Shown: positions 17,834 through 27,852 of the stretch, piece by piece | Numbering within the stretch: position 1 is the stretch's first letter | How the letters are laid out: every line of letters starts with the position of its first letter | Source: Mycobacterium sp. 1100029.7 | GTDB lineage: Bacteria > Actinomycetota > Actinomycetes > Mycobacteriales > Mycobacteriaceae | DNA length: 64,000 nucleotides | Direction: 5' to 3' | Assembly: GCF_001665235.1 (NCBI RefSeq) | Contig: NZ_LZSC01000038.1 | Span: forward strand, 238,758 to 302,757 | Program-made: the position numbers and the translations under genes | Notes under the pieces: generated by a model | What the model saw: only the letters and a program-made list of their open reading frames with translations | What the model was told of the DNA's origin: nothing | Database searches by the model: none

Positions 17834-18759
17834 GCGCCGACCCGAACCCGATGAGTCGGCGGCAGCTGATCCGGCACACGGCGTGGTTCGGCGCCGCAAT
17901 CGGGTTCGCGGTGGCCGGCGGCGAAGTGATCTCCCATGCCGCCGATGCGGCCGCGGCCGAACGTGCGCGAGTCCGGCCGGCCCTGCGCTTCGCTCAGGTC
18001 AGCGACAGTCACCTCGGCTTCACCGGCGCCCCCAATCCGGATGTGGCCGGCTCGTTCAGCCATGCGATCGACCAGGTCAACAACCTCGGCTACACACCGG
18101 ATTTCGTCATTCACACCGGCGACCTCACCCACCTGTCCACCCCCGAGCAGTTCGACCAGGTGAAGCAGATGATGGGCGGGTTGCGGACGCCGCACGTGTT
18201 CACCGTTCCGGGAGAGCACGACTCGGTCGACGATGCGGGGCAGAAGTACCGGAAAACCTTCGGCGCGGGGTCTGTAGGAGACGGTTGGTACAGCTTCGAC
18301 ATCGCCGGCGTTCACGTGATTGCACTGGTCAATACGCTGAACCTGCGCAAGCTCGGTCATCTGGGTGTCGATCAGCTGGAGTTCGTCGAGAAGGACGTCG
18401 CCCGGTTGTCCAGCGACACCCCGATCATCGTGTTCAGCCACATCCCGTTATTCGCGATGTACCCGGACTGGGGCTGGGGGACCGACGATGCCACCCAGGC
18501 GCTCAGTTATCTGCGCCGCTTCGCATCGGTCACCTGTCTCAACGGCCATGTCCACCAATTGTTTTCCAAAACCGAAGGCAATGTGGCGTTCTACAGCGGT
18601 ACGACGACCGCCTACCCGCTGCCGCATCCCGGTGACGGCCCGGCGCCCAAGCCGATCACGCTGCCGGCTGGGAAGCTGCACGACGCGCTCGGTATCCGTG
18701 AGGTCAGTTACACCAAGGGTGAGACCGCCCTGGCGTTGAAAGAGCAGAGGCTGCAATGA
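17830..18759 (+). CDS. Tat-exported calcineurin-like metallophosphoesterase
   Basis: 309 residues. SRRQLIRHTAWFG near residues 9-21 is a twin-arginine signal, followed by a hydrophobic segment. The metallophosphoesterase motifs follow: D59 and H61 (SDSHLG), D98 (HTGDLTH), E129-H130-D131 (GEHD, normally GNHD), H204 (FSHIPLF) and H240/H242 (NGHVHQ). Substitution of the GNHD asparagine by glutamate is unusual because that Asn bridges the substrate phosphate. It overlaps neighbours on both sides by four bases. Substrate unknown. Confidence 0.9.
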   Translation: MSADPNPMSRRQLIRHTAWFGAAIGFAVAGGEVISHAADAAAAERARVRPALRFAQVSDSHLGFTGAPNPDVAGSFSHAIDQVNNLGYTPDFVIHTGDLTHLSTPEQFDQVKQMMGGLRTPHVFTVPGEHDSVDDAGQKYRKTFGAGSVGDGWYSFDIAGVHVIALVNTLNLRKLGHLGVDQLEFVEKDVARLSSDTPIIVFSHIPLFAMYPDWGWGTDDATQALSYLRRFASVTCLNGHVHQLFSKTEGNVAFYSGTTTAYPLPHPGDGPAPKPITLPAGKLHDALGIREVSYTKGETALALKEQRLQ

Positions 18760-19181
18760 ATATCTTGATCCGGATCGGCTTCGCGGTCACATTGCTCAGC
18801 AGTGCGGCCAGCCACGGCTACTTGTACGTCCACGGCTACCAACACATTCCGACGATCGGCACCGCCTTCCTGTTCCAGGCCAGCGTCTCGTTCGCGGCGG
18901 CGGTGCTGATCCTGCTCGGTGGCCCCTGGTGGCTGCGCTGGGCCGCCGCCGCGGTAGCCGGTGGATCGCTGGTCGCCTTCGTGCTGTCACGGACCGGCGG
19001 CCTGTTCGGCTTTGCCGAGACTGGTTGGGCTCCAGCGCCGTACGCGGCGATCAGCGTGGGCGCCGAAGTCCTGACGGTGTTGCTGTGGGCGTTCGACGGC
19101 TACCGCACCGGCGTGCGGTTCGACTGGCTTCGGCGAGCTAAGCGTCAGCCCACGTCCGCTATCGCCGCGGTTGAGCGTTGA
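18756..19181 (+). CDS. Small four-helix membrane protein
   Basis: 141 residues with about four hydrophobic segments: ILIRIGFAVTLLSSAA, FLFQASVSFAAAVLILLGG, WAAAAVAGGSLVAFVLS and YAAISVGAEVLTVLLWAF, ending in a basic cytoplasmic tail. No catalytic motif is recognised. It is the last gene of the ECF/Rieske/cupredoxin/phosphoesterase run (ATGA overlap), so it is probably a membrane partner of the exported proteins. It ends inside the 3' end of the opposing acyltransferase gene (23-base overlap). Confidence 0.8.
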   Translation: MNILIRIGFAVTLLSSAASHGYLYVHGYQHIPTIGTAFLFQASVSFAAAVLILLGGPWWLRWAAAAVAGGSLVAFVLSRTGGLFGFAETGWAPAPYAAISVGAEVLTVLLWAFDGYRTGVRFDWLRRAKRQPTSAIAAVER

Positions 19182-20286
19182 CGACGCTGCGCAGCGGATC
19201 GGCTTGTTCCGACGAGCTCGCCTTGGGCGGCGAACTCGACTCGGGCAATTTCTGTGTGAACCGGGCCTTGAGGGACCGCGCGGGCTTCTCGATCACGAAC
19301 CAGCTCAGTGCGGCCAGCGGCAGCGTGGCGACGGTTGCGATCACGAAAAACAGCAGGGGGTTCAGGCTGCTCAGCCCGCCGACGGCCAGCAATTGCTGAA
19401 CCGGCGACGCGTAGATGTAGGTGCCGTAGGAGAGGTCCGTGCGCAGATTCATTCGCTCAGAACGGATCAGCGAACCGGAAACGATGACGGCATAGGCCAG
19501 AGCGGGACCACCGATTGCCCGGTAGTCGGGCAGCAGACTGGATGCGAGCACGACGCACCCGCTCACCGCGACCAATGACCACCGTGCCGGAATCACGTCG
19601 CGCCACTGATACAGCGTCGCCCCGGCCGAAAACATGATGGTGAAGCGCACCGCGATCTGCAGGTTGGTCCACGGCCCCGGATAAGTCAGTGGCGGCAACA
19701 CGACGGCTGCGCACACCGCGAGTGCCAAGATCGTCGGAGCAACCCAGCGGCGATTCGCCAGCCCGGCCACGCCGATTCCTGCCACGGCGAGATAGCACAA
19801 CACTTCCCACATCAGGGTCCACACCGAGGCATTCCAGACACCGTGTTCTGGAACACCTTTCGGCGTTCCGCCCACGTCCAGCGCCAGAGCCGACAGCAGT
19901 GTGGTGTTCTTCAGTACGTATTCGATTGGCGCGCTGGAAAATAGGAGCTTCGTCGCCGATCGGCCCTGCATCGCCAGGCTGAGCGGAGCGAACACGAACG
20001 CGGTCACCACCAGGCAGACGATGAGCCCGGGGAAGATGCGAAGAGCTCGAGCGAGGAAATACGGGCGTGGATGCGGATTGCGCAACCAACTCGCGGTGAT
20101 CAAAAAGCCTGAAAGCGCGAAGAATCCGTCAACGCCGACCGAGAACAGAAGCTGCAGAACCGACCTGGACGGCATGGCATGACCGGTGACCGGGAAGGAA
20201 TGCCACAAGATCACCTCGGTCGCCAGCAGCAAGCGACACGCGTTGAGTGCATTTCTTCGCGGATCGAATGCTTGCCCCAGTTTCAT
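19159..20286 (-). CDS. Membrane acyltransferase, family 3 (copy 1)
   Basis: 375 residues from ATG 20286 (MKLGQAFDPRRNALN). About ten membrane helices. Acyltransferase-3 landmarks include the active-site-type histidine in EVILWHSFPVTGH, GVDGFFALSGFLITASW and RALRIFPGLIVCL. This family moves acetyl or other acyl groups onto sugars of exported glycans and glycolipids. It is one of three tandem paralogues beside rmlC and rmlB, which suggests modification of a rhamnose-containing envelope glycan. Acceptor unknown. Confidence 0.9.
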   Translation of the reverse strand: MKLGQAFDPRRNALNACRLLLATEVILWHSFPVTGHAMPSRSVLQLLFSVGVDGFFALSGFLITASWLRNPHPRPYFLARALRIFPGLIVCLVVTAFVFAPLSLAMQGRSATKLLFSSAPIEYVLKNTTLLSALALDVGGTPKGVPEHGVWNASVWTLMWEVLCYLAVAGIGVAGLANRRWVAPTILALAVCAAVVLPPLTYPGPWTNLQIAVRFTIMFSAGATLYQWRDVIPARWSLVAVSGCVVLASSLLPDYRAIGGPALAYAVIVSGSLIRSERMNLRTDLSYGTYIYASPVQQLLAVGGLSSLNPLLFFVIATVATLPLAALSWFVIEKPARSLKARFTQKLPESSSPPKASSSEQADPLRSVVNAQPRR

Positions 20287-20392
20287 CCGCGTTCGTCCCG
20301 CGGTCACCGACCCCATGTGACGCCATCATAACGTCACTGTCGGTGAGATCTGCCAGGCGACGGAGTGACTTACACCGCAGCAAAGACAGGAA

Positions 20393-21472
20393 TTACGGGG
20401 AATGCCTGGCTTCAGCGAGCTCAGAGCCCGACCACTTCTGCTTGAGTCGCTTCTTGAGCGACTGCGACGGTTTTTCTATCAGGAACCAGCTCAACGCTGC
20501 CAGCGGTACGACGGCTAACGTCGAAAGCCCGGCGAACAACACCGGATTCAGCGTCGCAAGCCCGGTGCTGGCCAACAGCTGCTGAGTTGGGAAGGCGTAA
20601 ATGTAGACGCCGTAGGACAGATCGGTGCGCAATCGCAGGGCCGGGTTGTGCAGCATGATGGCCGAAGCGACCACGGCGTATGCCAGGGGAACCGCCGCCA
20701 CCACCCGGTAATCCGGCAACACGGCGGAGGCGACGACGACCACCACCACACTCACCCCGACCAGCGACCAGCGGGCCGGAATGACGTCGCGCCACTGATA
20801 CAGAACCGCCCCGGCGGCGAACATGATCGCGGAGCGCGCCGCGAGCTGCGGGACGGTCCACACCCCGGGGAACGTCAGCGGCGGCAGGAACAGCGCCCCG
20901 ATCACGGCCACCAGCAACAGTATTGGTGATACCCAGCGGCGGTTGGCCAGTCCGGCCAAGCCGATGCCGGCGACCGCGAGGTAGCACATCATCTCCCAGA
21001 TCAGCGACCACAGGGAGGCATTCCAGCCGCCGTCGGCGAACGGGACGCCGACCGGGGTTCCGCCGATGAAGTGCTGGACATACACCACGCCACTGTTTTT
21101 GATGACGTACTCGAGCGGCGCGAAGGAGGTCAGCAGCTTGCCGGGCGAACCCCCGGTGATCGCGACGTTGAGTGGGGCGAACAGGAACGCGGTGACGATC
21201 AGGCAGATGTAGAACCCGGGCAGGATGCGCAGCGCACGCGCGGCGACGAAGTCGCGCAGTTTCGGATCGTTGATCCAACTCGCTGTGATGAGAAACCCTG
21301 AGATGGCGAAGAACCCGTCGACCCCGACCGCAAACATCAGCTGAAGCAGCAGATGCGGTGGGGTGTGGCCCGTGACGGGCCAGGAGTGGAAAAGCATGAC
21401 CTCGGCTGCCAGTCCCAGCCGGAACAGATTCAATGCATTGTTTCGGGGGTCGAAAACTTGCGCTAGCTTCAT
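20393..21472 (-). CDS. Membrane acyltransferase, family 3 (copy 2)
   Basis: 359 residues from ATG 21472 (MKLAQVFDPRNNALN). Same helix pattern and motifs as its neighbours: EVMLFHSWPVTGH, GVDGFFAISGFLITASW, RALRILPGFYICL and the C-terminal LSYGVYIYAFPTQQLL. The start methionine and first 15 residues are nearly identical to copy 3, and part of the upstream DNA is shared too, pointing to recent duplication. Confidence 0.9.
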   Translation of the reverse strand: MKLAQVFDPRNNALNLFRLGLAAEVMLFHSWPVTGHTPPHLLLQLMFAVGVDGFFAISGFLITASWINDPKLRDFVAARALRILPGFYICLIVTAFLFAPLNVAITGGSPGKLLTSFAPLEYVIKNSGVVYVQHFIGGTPVGVPFADGGWNASLWSLIWEMMCYLAVAGIGLAGLANRRWVSPILLLVAVIGALFLPPLTFPGVWTVPQLAARSAIMFAAGAVLYQWRDVIPARWSLVGVSVVVVVVASAVLPDYRVVAAVPLAYAVVASAIMLHNPALRLRTDLSYGVYIYAFPTQQLLASTGLATLNPVLFAGLSTLAVVPLAALSWFLIEKPSQSLKKRLKQKWSGSELAEARHSP

Positions 21473-21583
21473 GTGCCCTTGTCTGTATCTATCGTCGACC
21501 CCCGCGTCGTCGGCGAATGCCGGCACGTAATTTACAAGGTAGTCGATTTTTGCCCGCCCCAACGACGCTGTGCGCAAAGGCGG

Positions 21584-22708
21584 CTACACGGCGCCCGCGG
21601 CGTCCGGACTCGGATGCTCGGCAATGGGATTCATCACCGTGGTGATCGTGACCGGGTAGCCGGCGTTGGCCGGCAACGGGTGCTTGAGGCGAGCCTTGAG
21701 CGACAACGCGCGTTTCTCGACCTGGAACCAGCTGAGCGCGGCCAGCGGCAGGGTGGCCAGCGCCGCGACGATCGTGAACGGAATCGGAGACAGGAAGCCG
21801 AGGCCGCAGATCACCAGCAGCTGCTGCATCGGCCATGCGTAGATGTAGACGCCATAGGACAGGTCGGTGCGTAATCGCAAGCGCGGGTTGTGGATCAGGG
21901 CGCCCGAGACGACGACGGCGTAGGCCAGCGGGATCGCGGCGATCACCCGATAATTGGGCACCAACACGCCGGCGGTGACGACGATCGCGGCACTCAGCGC
22001 GACCAGCGACCACCGCGCCGGGATCACGTCCCGGTATTGATGCAGCACCGCGCCGGCGGCGAACACGACAGCGAAACGCGCGACCATCTGCGGGATGGTT
22101 TCCACCTTCATGATCGGATAGGACACCACCGCCGACACCGCGACCGCCAACGCGAACACCACCGGGGCGGGCCAGCGTCGCTTCAGCAAACCGGCCACCC
22201 CCGCGGCCGCGACGGCGGCATAGCAGAGCAGTTCGAAGGCCAGCGTCCACAGCGGGCCGTCCCACACGCCTGGCCAGGGGACGTTGGCCGGGGTTCCCGC
22301 GATACCGACGTGAAGGAAGTTCAGCACCGCGTTGTTGAGTACGTATTCGAGCGGCGCCAGGGACAGCCAGATCGTCGCGACCGGACCGCCCTGGATCGAC
22401 ACCGCGATCGGCGCGATGACGAATGCCACGACCAGCAGGCACACCCACAGCCCCGGAAAGATCCGCAGGGCCCGTGCGGCGACGTACTCACGCAGCCGGG
22501 GGTTGTGCACCCAGCTCGCGGTGATCAGGAATCCCGAGATCACAAAGAACCCGTCGACCCAGACCTGGGAGATGAGCTGATCGAACGGCGGCTGCAACGT
22601 GCGGCCGGTGAGCGGCCACGAGTGTTCCAGGATGACGCCGGTCGCCAATATCAGGCGCCAGACATTCAAGGCGTTATTGCGTGGATCGAATACCTGCGCG
22701 AGTTTCAT
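21584..22708 (-). CDS. Membrane acyltransferase, family 3 (copy 3)
   Basis: 374 residues from ATG 22708 (MKLAQVFDPRNNALN). Key blocks: GVILEHSWPLTGR, WVDGFFVISGFLITASW, RALRIFPGLWVCL and LSYGVYIYAWPMQQLL. It is the first copy in transcription order and lies 146 bases downstream of rmlC. The gap is AT-rich around 22780-22850, so it may carry its own promoter. Confidence 0.9.
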   Translation of the reverse strand: MKLAQVFDPRNNALNVWRLILATGVILEHSWPLTGRTLQPPFDQLISQVWVDGFFVISGFLITASWVHNPRLREYVAARALRIFPGLWVCLLVVAFVIAPIAVSIQGGPVATIWLSLAPLEYVLNNAVLNFLHVGIAGTPANVPWPGVWDGPLWTLAFELLCYAAVAAAGVAGLLKRRWPAPVVFALAVAVSAVVSYPIMKVETIPQMVARFAVVFAAGAVLHQYRDVIPARWSLVALSAAIVVTAGVLVPNYRVIAAIPLAYAVVVSGALIHNPRLRLRTDLSYGVYIYAWPMQQLLVICGLGFLSPIPFTIVAALATLPLAALSWFQVEKRALSLKARLKHPLPANAGYPVTITTVMNPIAEHPSPDAAGAV

Positions 22709-22854
22709 CGGCCTAAATCTGTCGTCGGCCCCCGCTGGCCCCCGCATTGTCGGCCATCGTAACGGCACCGCACATGACTTAAAAACGGATTCGCTAAAAA
22801 CAACCGAAATCACGACATATTCCCAGGCCGCGACGGTGCCGTCTAATCAATACG

Positions 22855-23466
22855 TCAGGATTGGCCGCGCAGATGCGCATCGAACTGCTGCGCTTCTTCC
22901 CAGGTGGGCAGCAGACCGGCCGCGCGCACCTCGTCGAAGCTGGGGGCGGCCGCATCGCGATCGGACAGACTCGGAGCGGCGCCCTCGACCAGCGGCCACT
23001 CGATGCCCAGGGCCGGGTCGGTGGCGCAGATGGTGTGCTCGCGCTGCGGGTTGTATTCCGCCGAGCACAAATACATCACCGTCGAATTGTCTTGCAGGGA
23101 AAGGAATCCGTGCCCCAGGCCTTCGGAAAGGTAAATCGTCCGGCGATCCTGGTCGTCGAGCAGGACAGAATCCCACTGGCCGAATGTCGGTGAGCCGACA
23201 CGGATGTCCACCACCACGTCGAATACCGCACCTCGAACGCAGGTCACATATTTGGCCTGACTCGGCGGCAACTGGGCAAAGTGCAAACCGCGCAGCACGC
23301 CGGCGGCCGACACCGAGCAATTCGCTTGCTGCACATTCAATGCGTGACCGGCAAAATCCCGGAAGCCCTGATCGGTGAGCCATTCGAAAAACATTCCCCG
23401 GGAATCGCCGTGAATCTTCGGCGTGATTTCCCAGGCGCCGGGGACTTTGAGTTCGCGCACGGCCAT
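22855..23466 (-). CDS. rmlC: dTDP-4-dehydrorhamnose 3,5-epimerase
   Basis: 203-residue cupin enzyme, third step of dTDP-L-rhamnose synthesis. Seen: HGDSRGMFFEW, QANCSVSAAGVLRGLHFAQ with the catalytic histidine, VFDVVVDIRVGSPTFG and EGLGHGFLSL. L-rhamnose links arabinogalactan to peptidoglycan in mycobacteria, so the pathway is essential there. ATG 23466 follows the rmlB stop by one base; rmlA and rmlD are not in this window. Confidence 0.97.
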   Translation of the reverse strand: MAVRELKVPGAWEITPKIHGDSRGMFFEWLTDQGFRDFAGHALNVQQANCSVSAAGVLRGLHFAQLPPSQAKYVTCVRGAVFDVVVDIRVGSPTFGQWDSVLLDDQDRRTIYLSEGLGHGFLSLQDNSTVMYLCSAEYNPQREHTICATDPALGIEWPLVEGAAPSLSDRDAAAPSFDEVRAAGLLPTWEEAQQFDAHLRGQS

Positions 23467-23467
23467 G

Positions 23468-24472
<1,005 letters not shown>

Positions 24473-24489
24473 CTAACCGAGGGCCGCGG

Positions 24490-25356
24490 TCAGCCTGCGG
24501 CGGTCAGCCCCAGCGGCCCGGCCAGTTCGCTCAGGGCCGGCAAGAGCGTTTTCTCGTCGTAGCCGCCCAGCACCTGGATAGCGACGTGGTCGGCGCCGGC
24601 GTCCACATGCTCGTTGAGGCGTTTGACGATGTCATCGGTGGTGCCGTAAGCCACCACCGCGTCGATCAGCTTGTCGCTTCCGGGCTTGCGCACGTCGTTT
24701 TCGGTGAACCCGAGCCGCAGCCAGTTGTTCACGTAGTTACTCAGGCCCAGATAGTGCTCGACGGCCTGGCGGCCGGCGGCACGGGCCTGGTCGCGGTCGG
24801 TGGTCAGCACCACCTTGTGCTCCGGCGCTAAGAACACCGAGTTGCCGAGCTGTTCGCGCGCCTGGGCGGTGTGCTCTGGCGTGGTCAGGTACGGATGGGC
24901 GCCCGCGCTGCGTTGCGCGGACAGCGCCAGCACCTTGGGGCCCAGCGCGGCGAGCACCCGCCGGCTGGTCGGCACCAGCGCCTCGTCGAGGGCGTCGAGG
25001 TAACCGGTCAGCGCGGCGTACGGCTTGAGGTACTCCTGCGTGTGCTCGGGGTGACCTACCCCGATGCCGAGCAAAAACCTTCCCGGATAAGCACTTTCAA
25101 TGCGCTTGAAGGATTCGGCGACCGGCGCCGCCGGCGCCGTCCAGATGTTGACGATCCCGGTCGCCAGCTGCAGCGCCGTGGTCTGCGCCAAAGCCGGTTC
25201 CACCCAGGCCAAATCGGCGTCCGGTGAGCCGCCGATCCAGGCGGCCTGGTAGCCCAGCGCTTCGATCTGTGCGGCCAGTTCGGGCGTGATGGAACGGGTG
25301 GGCAGCCAGACGCCATAACGGCCGAGGCTGGGCTTCAGTGCTGCTGCGTCATTCAT
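24490..25356 (-). CDS. LLM-class F420-dependent oxidoreductase (Rv3463-like, copy 1)
   Basis: 288-residue TIM-barrel protein of the luciferase-like monooxygenase superfamily, F420-using actinobacterial branch. Typical blocks: GYQAAWIGGSPDADL, LQLATGIVNIWTAP, YPGRFLLGIGVGHPEHTQ and HPYLTTPEHTAQAREQLG. Substrate unknown. Its position next to rmlB equals that of Rv3463. The neighbouring gene at 25381 is a clear paralogue over the whole length. Confidence 0.9.
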   Translation of the reverse strand: MNDAAALKPSLGRYGVWLPTRSITPELAAQIEALGYQAAWIGGSPDADLAWVEPALAQTTALQLATGIVNIWTAPAAPVAESFKRIESAYPGRFLLGIGVGHPEHTQEYLKPYAALTGYLDALDEALVPTSRRVLAALGPKVLALSAQRSAGAHPYLTTPEHTAQAREQLGNSVFLAPEHKVVLTTDRDQARAAGRQAVEHYLGLSNYVNNWLRLGFTENDVRKPGSDKLIDAVVAYGTTDDIVKRLNEHVDAGADHVAIQVLGGYDEKTLLPALSELAGPLGLTAAG

Positions 25357-25380
25357 GCCGGGGTTCCCCTCCGCAGTTGG

Positions 25381-26232
25381 TCACGAGCCGTTCAGTCCAA
25401 GTGGCTCCGCTAGTTCAGCCAGTGCCGAGACCAGGTTTTCATCTTTGGTCAGGACCTGCACGGGCACGTGGTCGGCACCCGCGGTGACGTGCTCGCGCAG
25501 CCGCGCCGCGATCTCGTCGGGCGTGCCGTAGGCCACCACCGCATCGACCAGCCGGTCGCTGCCCGGCCGGACGACCTCGTCGTCGGCGAAGCCGGACCGT
25601 TTCCAATTGTTGCGGTAATTGGCCAGGTTGAAATACATGTCGAGCGCCTTGCGGCCGACCTCGCGCGCCTGGTCGGCGTCAGTGGTCAGCACGACCTTGT
25701 GCTCGGGCGCCAGGAACGCCGACGGGCCGAGCAGTTCACGGGCGTGGGCGGTGTGCTCCGGGGTGGTCAGGTAGGGGTGCGCACCGGCGCTGCGTTGCCC
25801 CGACAGTTGCAGCACCCGCGGCCCCAGGGCCGCCACCACCCGGCGATGCGTGGGCACTCCGTACTCGTCGAGGCGATCCAGATATTCCACCAGCGCGTCG
25901 TAGGGCTTGCGGTACTCGCTGATCACCTCGCGGTGGCCGACACCGATGCCCAGCAGGAAGCGTCCCGGGTAGGCCTTGTCGATCCGGTGAAACGACTCGG
26001 CGACCGGGCCCGCGGCCGCGGTCCAGATGTTCACGATCCCGGTGGCTACCTGCAAGGTGGTGGTCGCCTCCAGGATGGGCTCCACCCAGTCCAGTTCGGC
26101 GGGCGGGGAACCTCCTACCCATACCGCTCCGTAGCCCAGAGACTCGATTTCTTTGGCTTGCTGGGGCGTGACGCCCCGTCCGAACGTTCCGAACCGGCCG
26201 AGATTGGGTTTACTTGCAGCTGCGTCGGTCAT
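25381..26232 (-). CDS. LLM-class F420-dependent oxidoreductase (Rv3463-like, copy 2)
   Basis: 283 residues from ATG 26232. Shares long stretches with copy 1, for example ATGIVNIWTA, YPGRFLLGIGVGH, RSAGAHPYLTTPEHTA and EHKVVLTTDADQAR. Only 24 bases separate the two, so this is a tandem duplication that has since diverged mainly in the last third. Co-transcription with copy 1 is likely. Confidence 0.9.
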   Translation of the reverse strand: MTDAAASKPNLGRFGTFGRGVTPQQAKEIESLGYGAVWVGGSPPAELDWVEPILEATTTLQVATGIVNIWTAAAGPVAESFHRIDKAYPGRFLLGIGVGHREVISEYRKPYDALVEYLDRLDEYGVPTHRRVVAALGPRVLQLSGQRSAGAHPYLTTPEHTAHARELLGPSAFLAPEHKVVLTTDADQAREVGRKALDMYFNLANYRNNWKRSGFADDEVVRPGSDRLVDAVVAYGTPDEIAARLREHVTAGADHVPVQVLTKDENLVSALAELAEPLGLNGS

Positions 26233-26262
26233 GACGTCTCCAACCCCGGCGGGCGGCGAAGC

Positions 26263-26312
26263 TATTCCAATCTATTCCGGTCTATTCGGGTCTATCCGGT
26301 CTATTCGGGGTC
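26263..26312. repeat. Five imperfect 10-bp tandem repeats (VNTR-like)
   Basis: Units TATTCCAATC, TATTCCGGTC, TATTCGGGTC, TATCCGGTC and TATTCGGGGTC run head to tail between the second LLM gene and the histidine kinase. The last unit and a half covers the final codons and stop of the kinase. A short array that could vary in copy number between strains. Confidence 0.75.
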
Positions 26313-27839
26313 GGCCACGTCCGCGTCGTCGACTTCGGTGCCGGCGACTTCGGTGACGGGCGGAGCCTCCAGCGGCAACAGCACGATGAACCGGGTATCG
26401 CCGGGCACCGATTCCACCCGCAGATCGCCGCGATGCTTTTTGACGACGATGTTGAACGCGAGATCGAGCCCGAGCCCGGTGCCTTCACCGAATGGCTTGG
26501 TGGTGAAGAACGGCTCGAAGATGTGCTCGCGGATGTCTGCGGGGATGCCCGGTCCGGTGTCGCAGATCTCCACGCGGGCCATGTTGTCGCCAAAGCGGCA
26601 GGTCCGCACGGTCAGCGTGCCGCCGGTGTCACGCATCGCCGCGATTGCATTGTCGATGATATTGGTCCATACCTGGTTGAGATCACCTGGGTAACAAGGG
26701 ATTTCGGGAAGCGACTTGTCGAAGTCCTTGACGACGGTGATCGCTTTGCCGTCCTTGCCGCCGTCCTTGCCGCTGTCCTTGCCCGGATCTTTGGTGAGCC
26801 GGTCGGCGAACATCACCAGGGTGCTGTACAACAGGTCGTGCACGTTGGCCACCTGGAACGGGGCCCGGTCCATCTGCGAATACTGCTTGGCATCGGCGAC
26901 CAGCGCCGAAATCCGTTTGCTGGCTTCCAGAATCTGGTTCATCAGCAGTTCGCTCTCGATGGTGTAGTTGATCCAGCGGATCGCCATCTCCAGCGACGCC
27001 GACGCGAGCTCATCGCTGACCGCGGAAATCCGCTCCAGCCAATCGGTGTCGATCCCGCCCTCCACGAAGGTCGGCGCGATGTCCCAGCCGCCCTCGATAC
27101 CGTGGTCGTCCAGCCAGTCACCGACGGCGTCCTCGCGATCGGAGGTCTCGAGTGCGCTCAGGTGCTGTGAAGCGGACTTGGCGACCTGCTCGGCGACCCG
27201 CTCCTGCAACCGGACCAGTGCGCTGAGCGCCTCGGCGGAAACGGTCCCGTCGGCGAGCATGGCCAACTTGTGGCGCATGTTGGCCACCCGTTCGCGCAAA
27301 TCCGATGCGGCCCTTGAGATTGCGGCGGCCGGGTTGTTGAGCTGATGGGTCAGTCCCGCCGAAAGCCGGCCCAGCGCCAGCAGCTTCTCCCGGCTGTCGA
27401 TGATGCGGCGGGTCCGGTCGGTGCCGACCGCGATGCCGTCGAGCAGGTGTACCGCCATCGGGAACTGATCGCGCATGAACTGGGCGAAGACGGGGGCGTC
27501 CATCACGAAAAACCGCGACGGTTTGATCACGTGTACCGAGGCGTCGTAAGTCTTCTGCTTGCCGCCGGTGAACGCCCGCCAGGCGCCGCAGTAGACGCCG
27601 CGCTGCGACGTGCGGTTGGTTTCGATGTCCTGACCGCCGGAGAGCTTGGACATGGTGAGCTCGCCCTCGATCAACACGTAGAAACACGTCGCCGGTTCGC
27701 CTTCGACGCAGATCGGGCCGACCGGGTAGTCCTCGATGTGGCCGTTGGTGCACAACACCGCGAGCTGTTCCTCGGTCAACGCCTCGAACAGGAACAGACT
27801 GCGTAATACGTCTGGCTCACAAGGGGTTTGGATGGTCAT
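26301..27839 (-). CDS. Cyclic-nucleotide-domain sensor histidine kinase
   Basis: 512 residues, no membrane helix. Residues 10-135 are a cNMP-binding-like beta-roll (VEGEPATCFYVLIEGELTM). The H-box is GLTHQLNNPAAAI with H165; the ATPase domain has N-box NIIDNAIAAM, DTGPGIPADIREHIFEPFF and GEGTGLGL. A lysine-aspartate-glycine low-complexity stretch (GKDSGKDGGKDGK) sits just before the ATPase domain. It starts 13 bases after the receiver-TrxR gene and probably phosphorylates that protein's receiver. A cytoplasmic redox or nucleotide sensor is inferred. Confidence 0.9.
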   Translation of the reverse strand: MTIQTPCEPDVLRSLFLFEALTEEQLAVLCTNGHIEDYPVGPICVEGEPATCFYVLIEGELTMSKLSGGQDIETNRTSQRGVYCGAWRAFTGGKQKTYDASVHVIKPSRFFVMDAPVFAQFMRDQFPMAVHLLDGIAVGTDRTRRIIDSREKLLALGRLSAGLTHQLNNPAAAISRAASDLRERVANMRHKLAMLADGTVSAEALSALVRLQERVAEQVAKSASQHLSALETSDREDAVGDWLDDHGIEGGWDIAPTFVEGGIDTDWLERISAVSDELASASLEMAIRWINYTIESELLMNQILEASKRISALVADAKQYSQMDRAPFQVANVHDLLYSTLVMFADRLTKDPGKDSGKDGGKDGKAITVVKDFDKSLPEIPCYPGDLNQVWTNIIDNAIAAMRDTGGTLTVRTCRFGDNMARVEICDTGPGIPADIREHIFEPFFTTKPFGEGTGLGLDLAFNIVVKKHRGDLRVESVPGDTRFIVLLPLEAPPVTEVAGTEVDDADVADPE

Positions 27840-27852
27840 GTTGCGGACCCTT

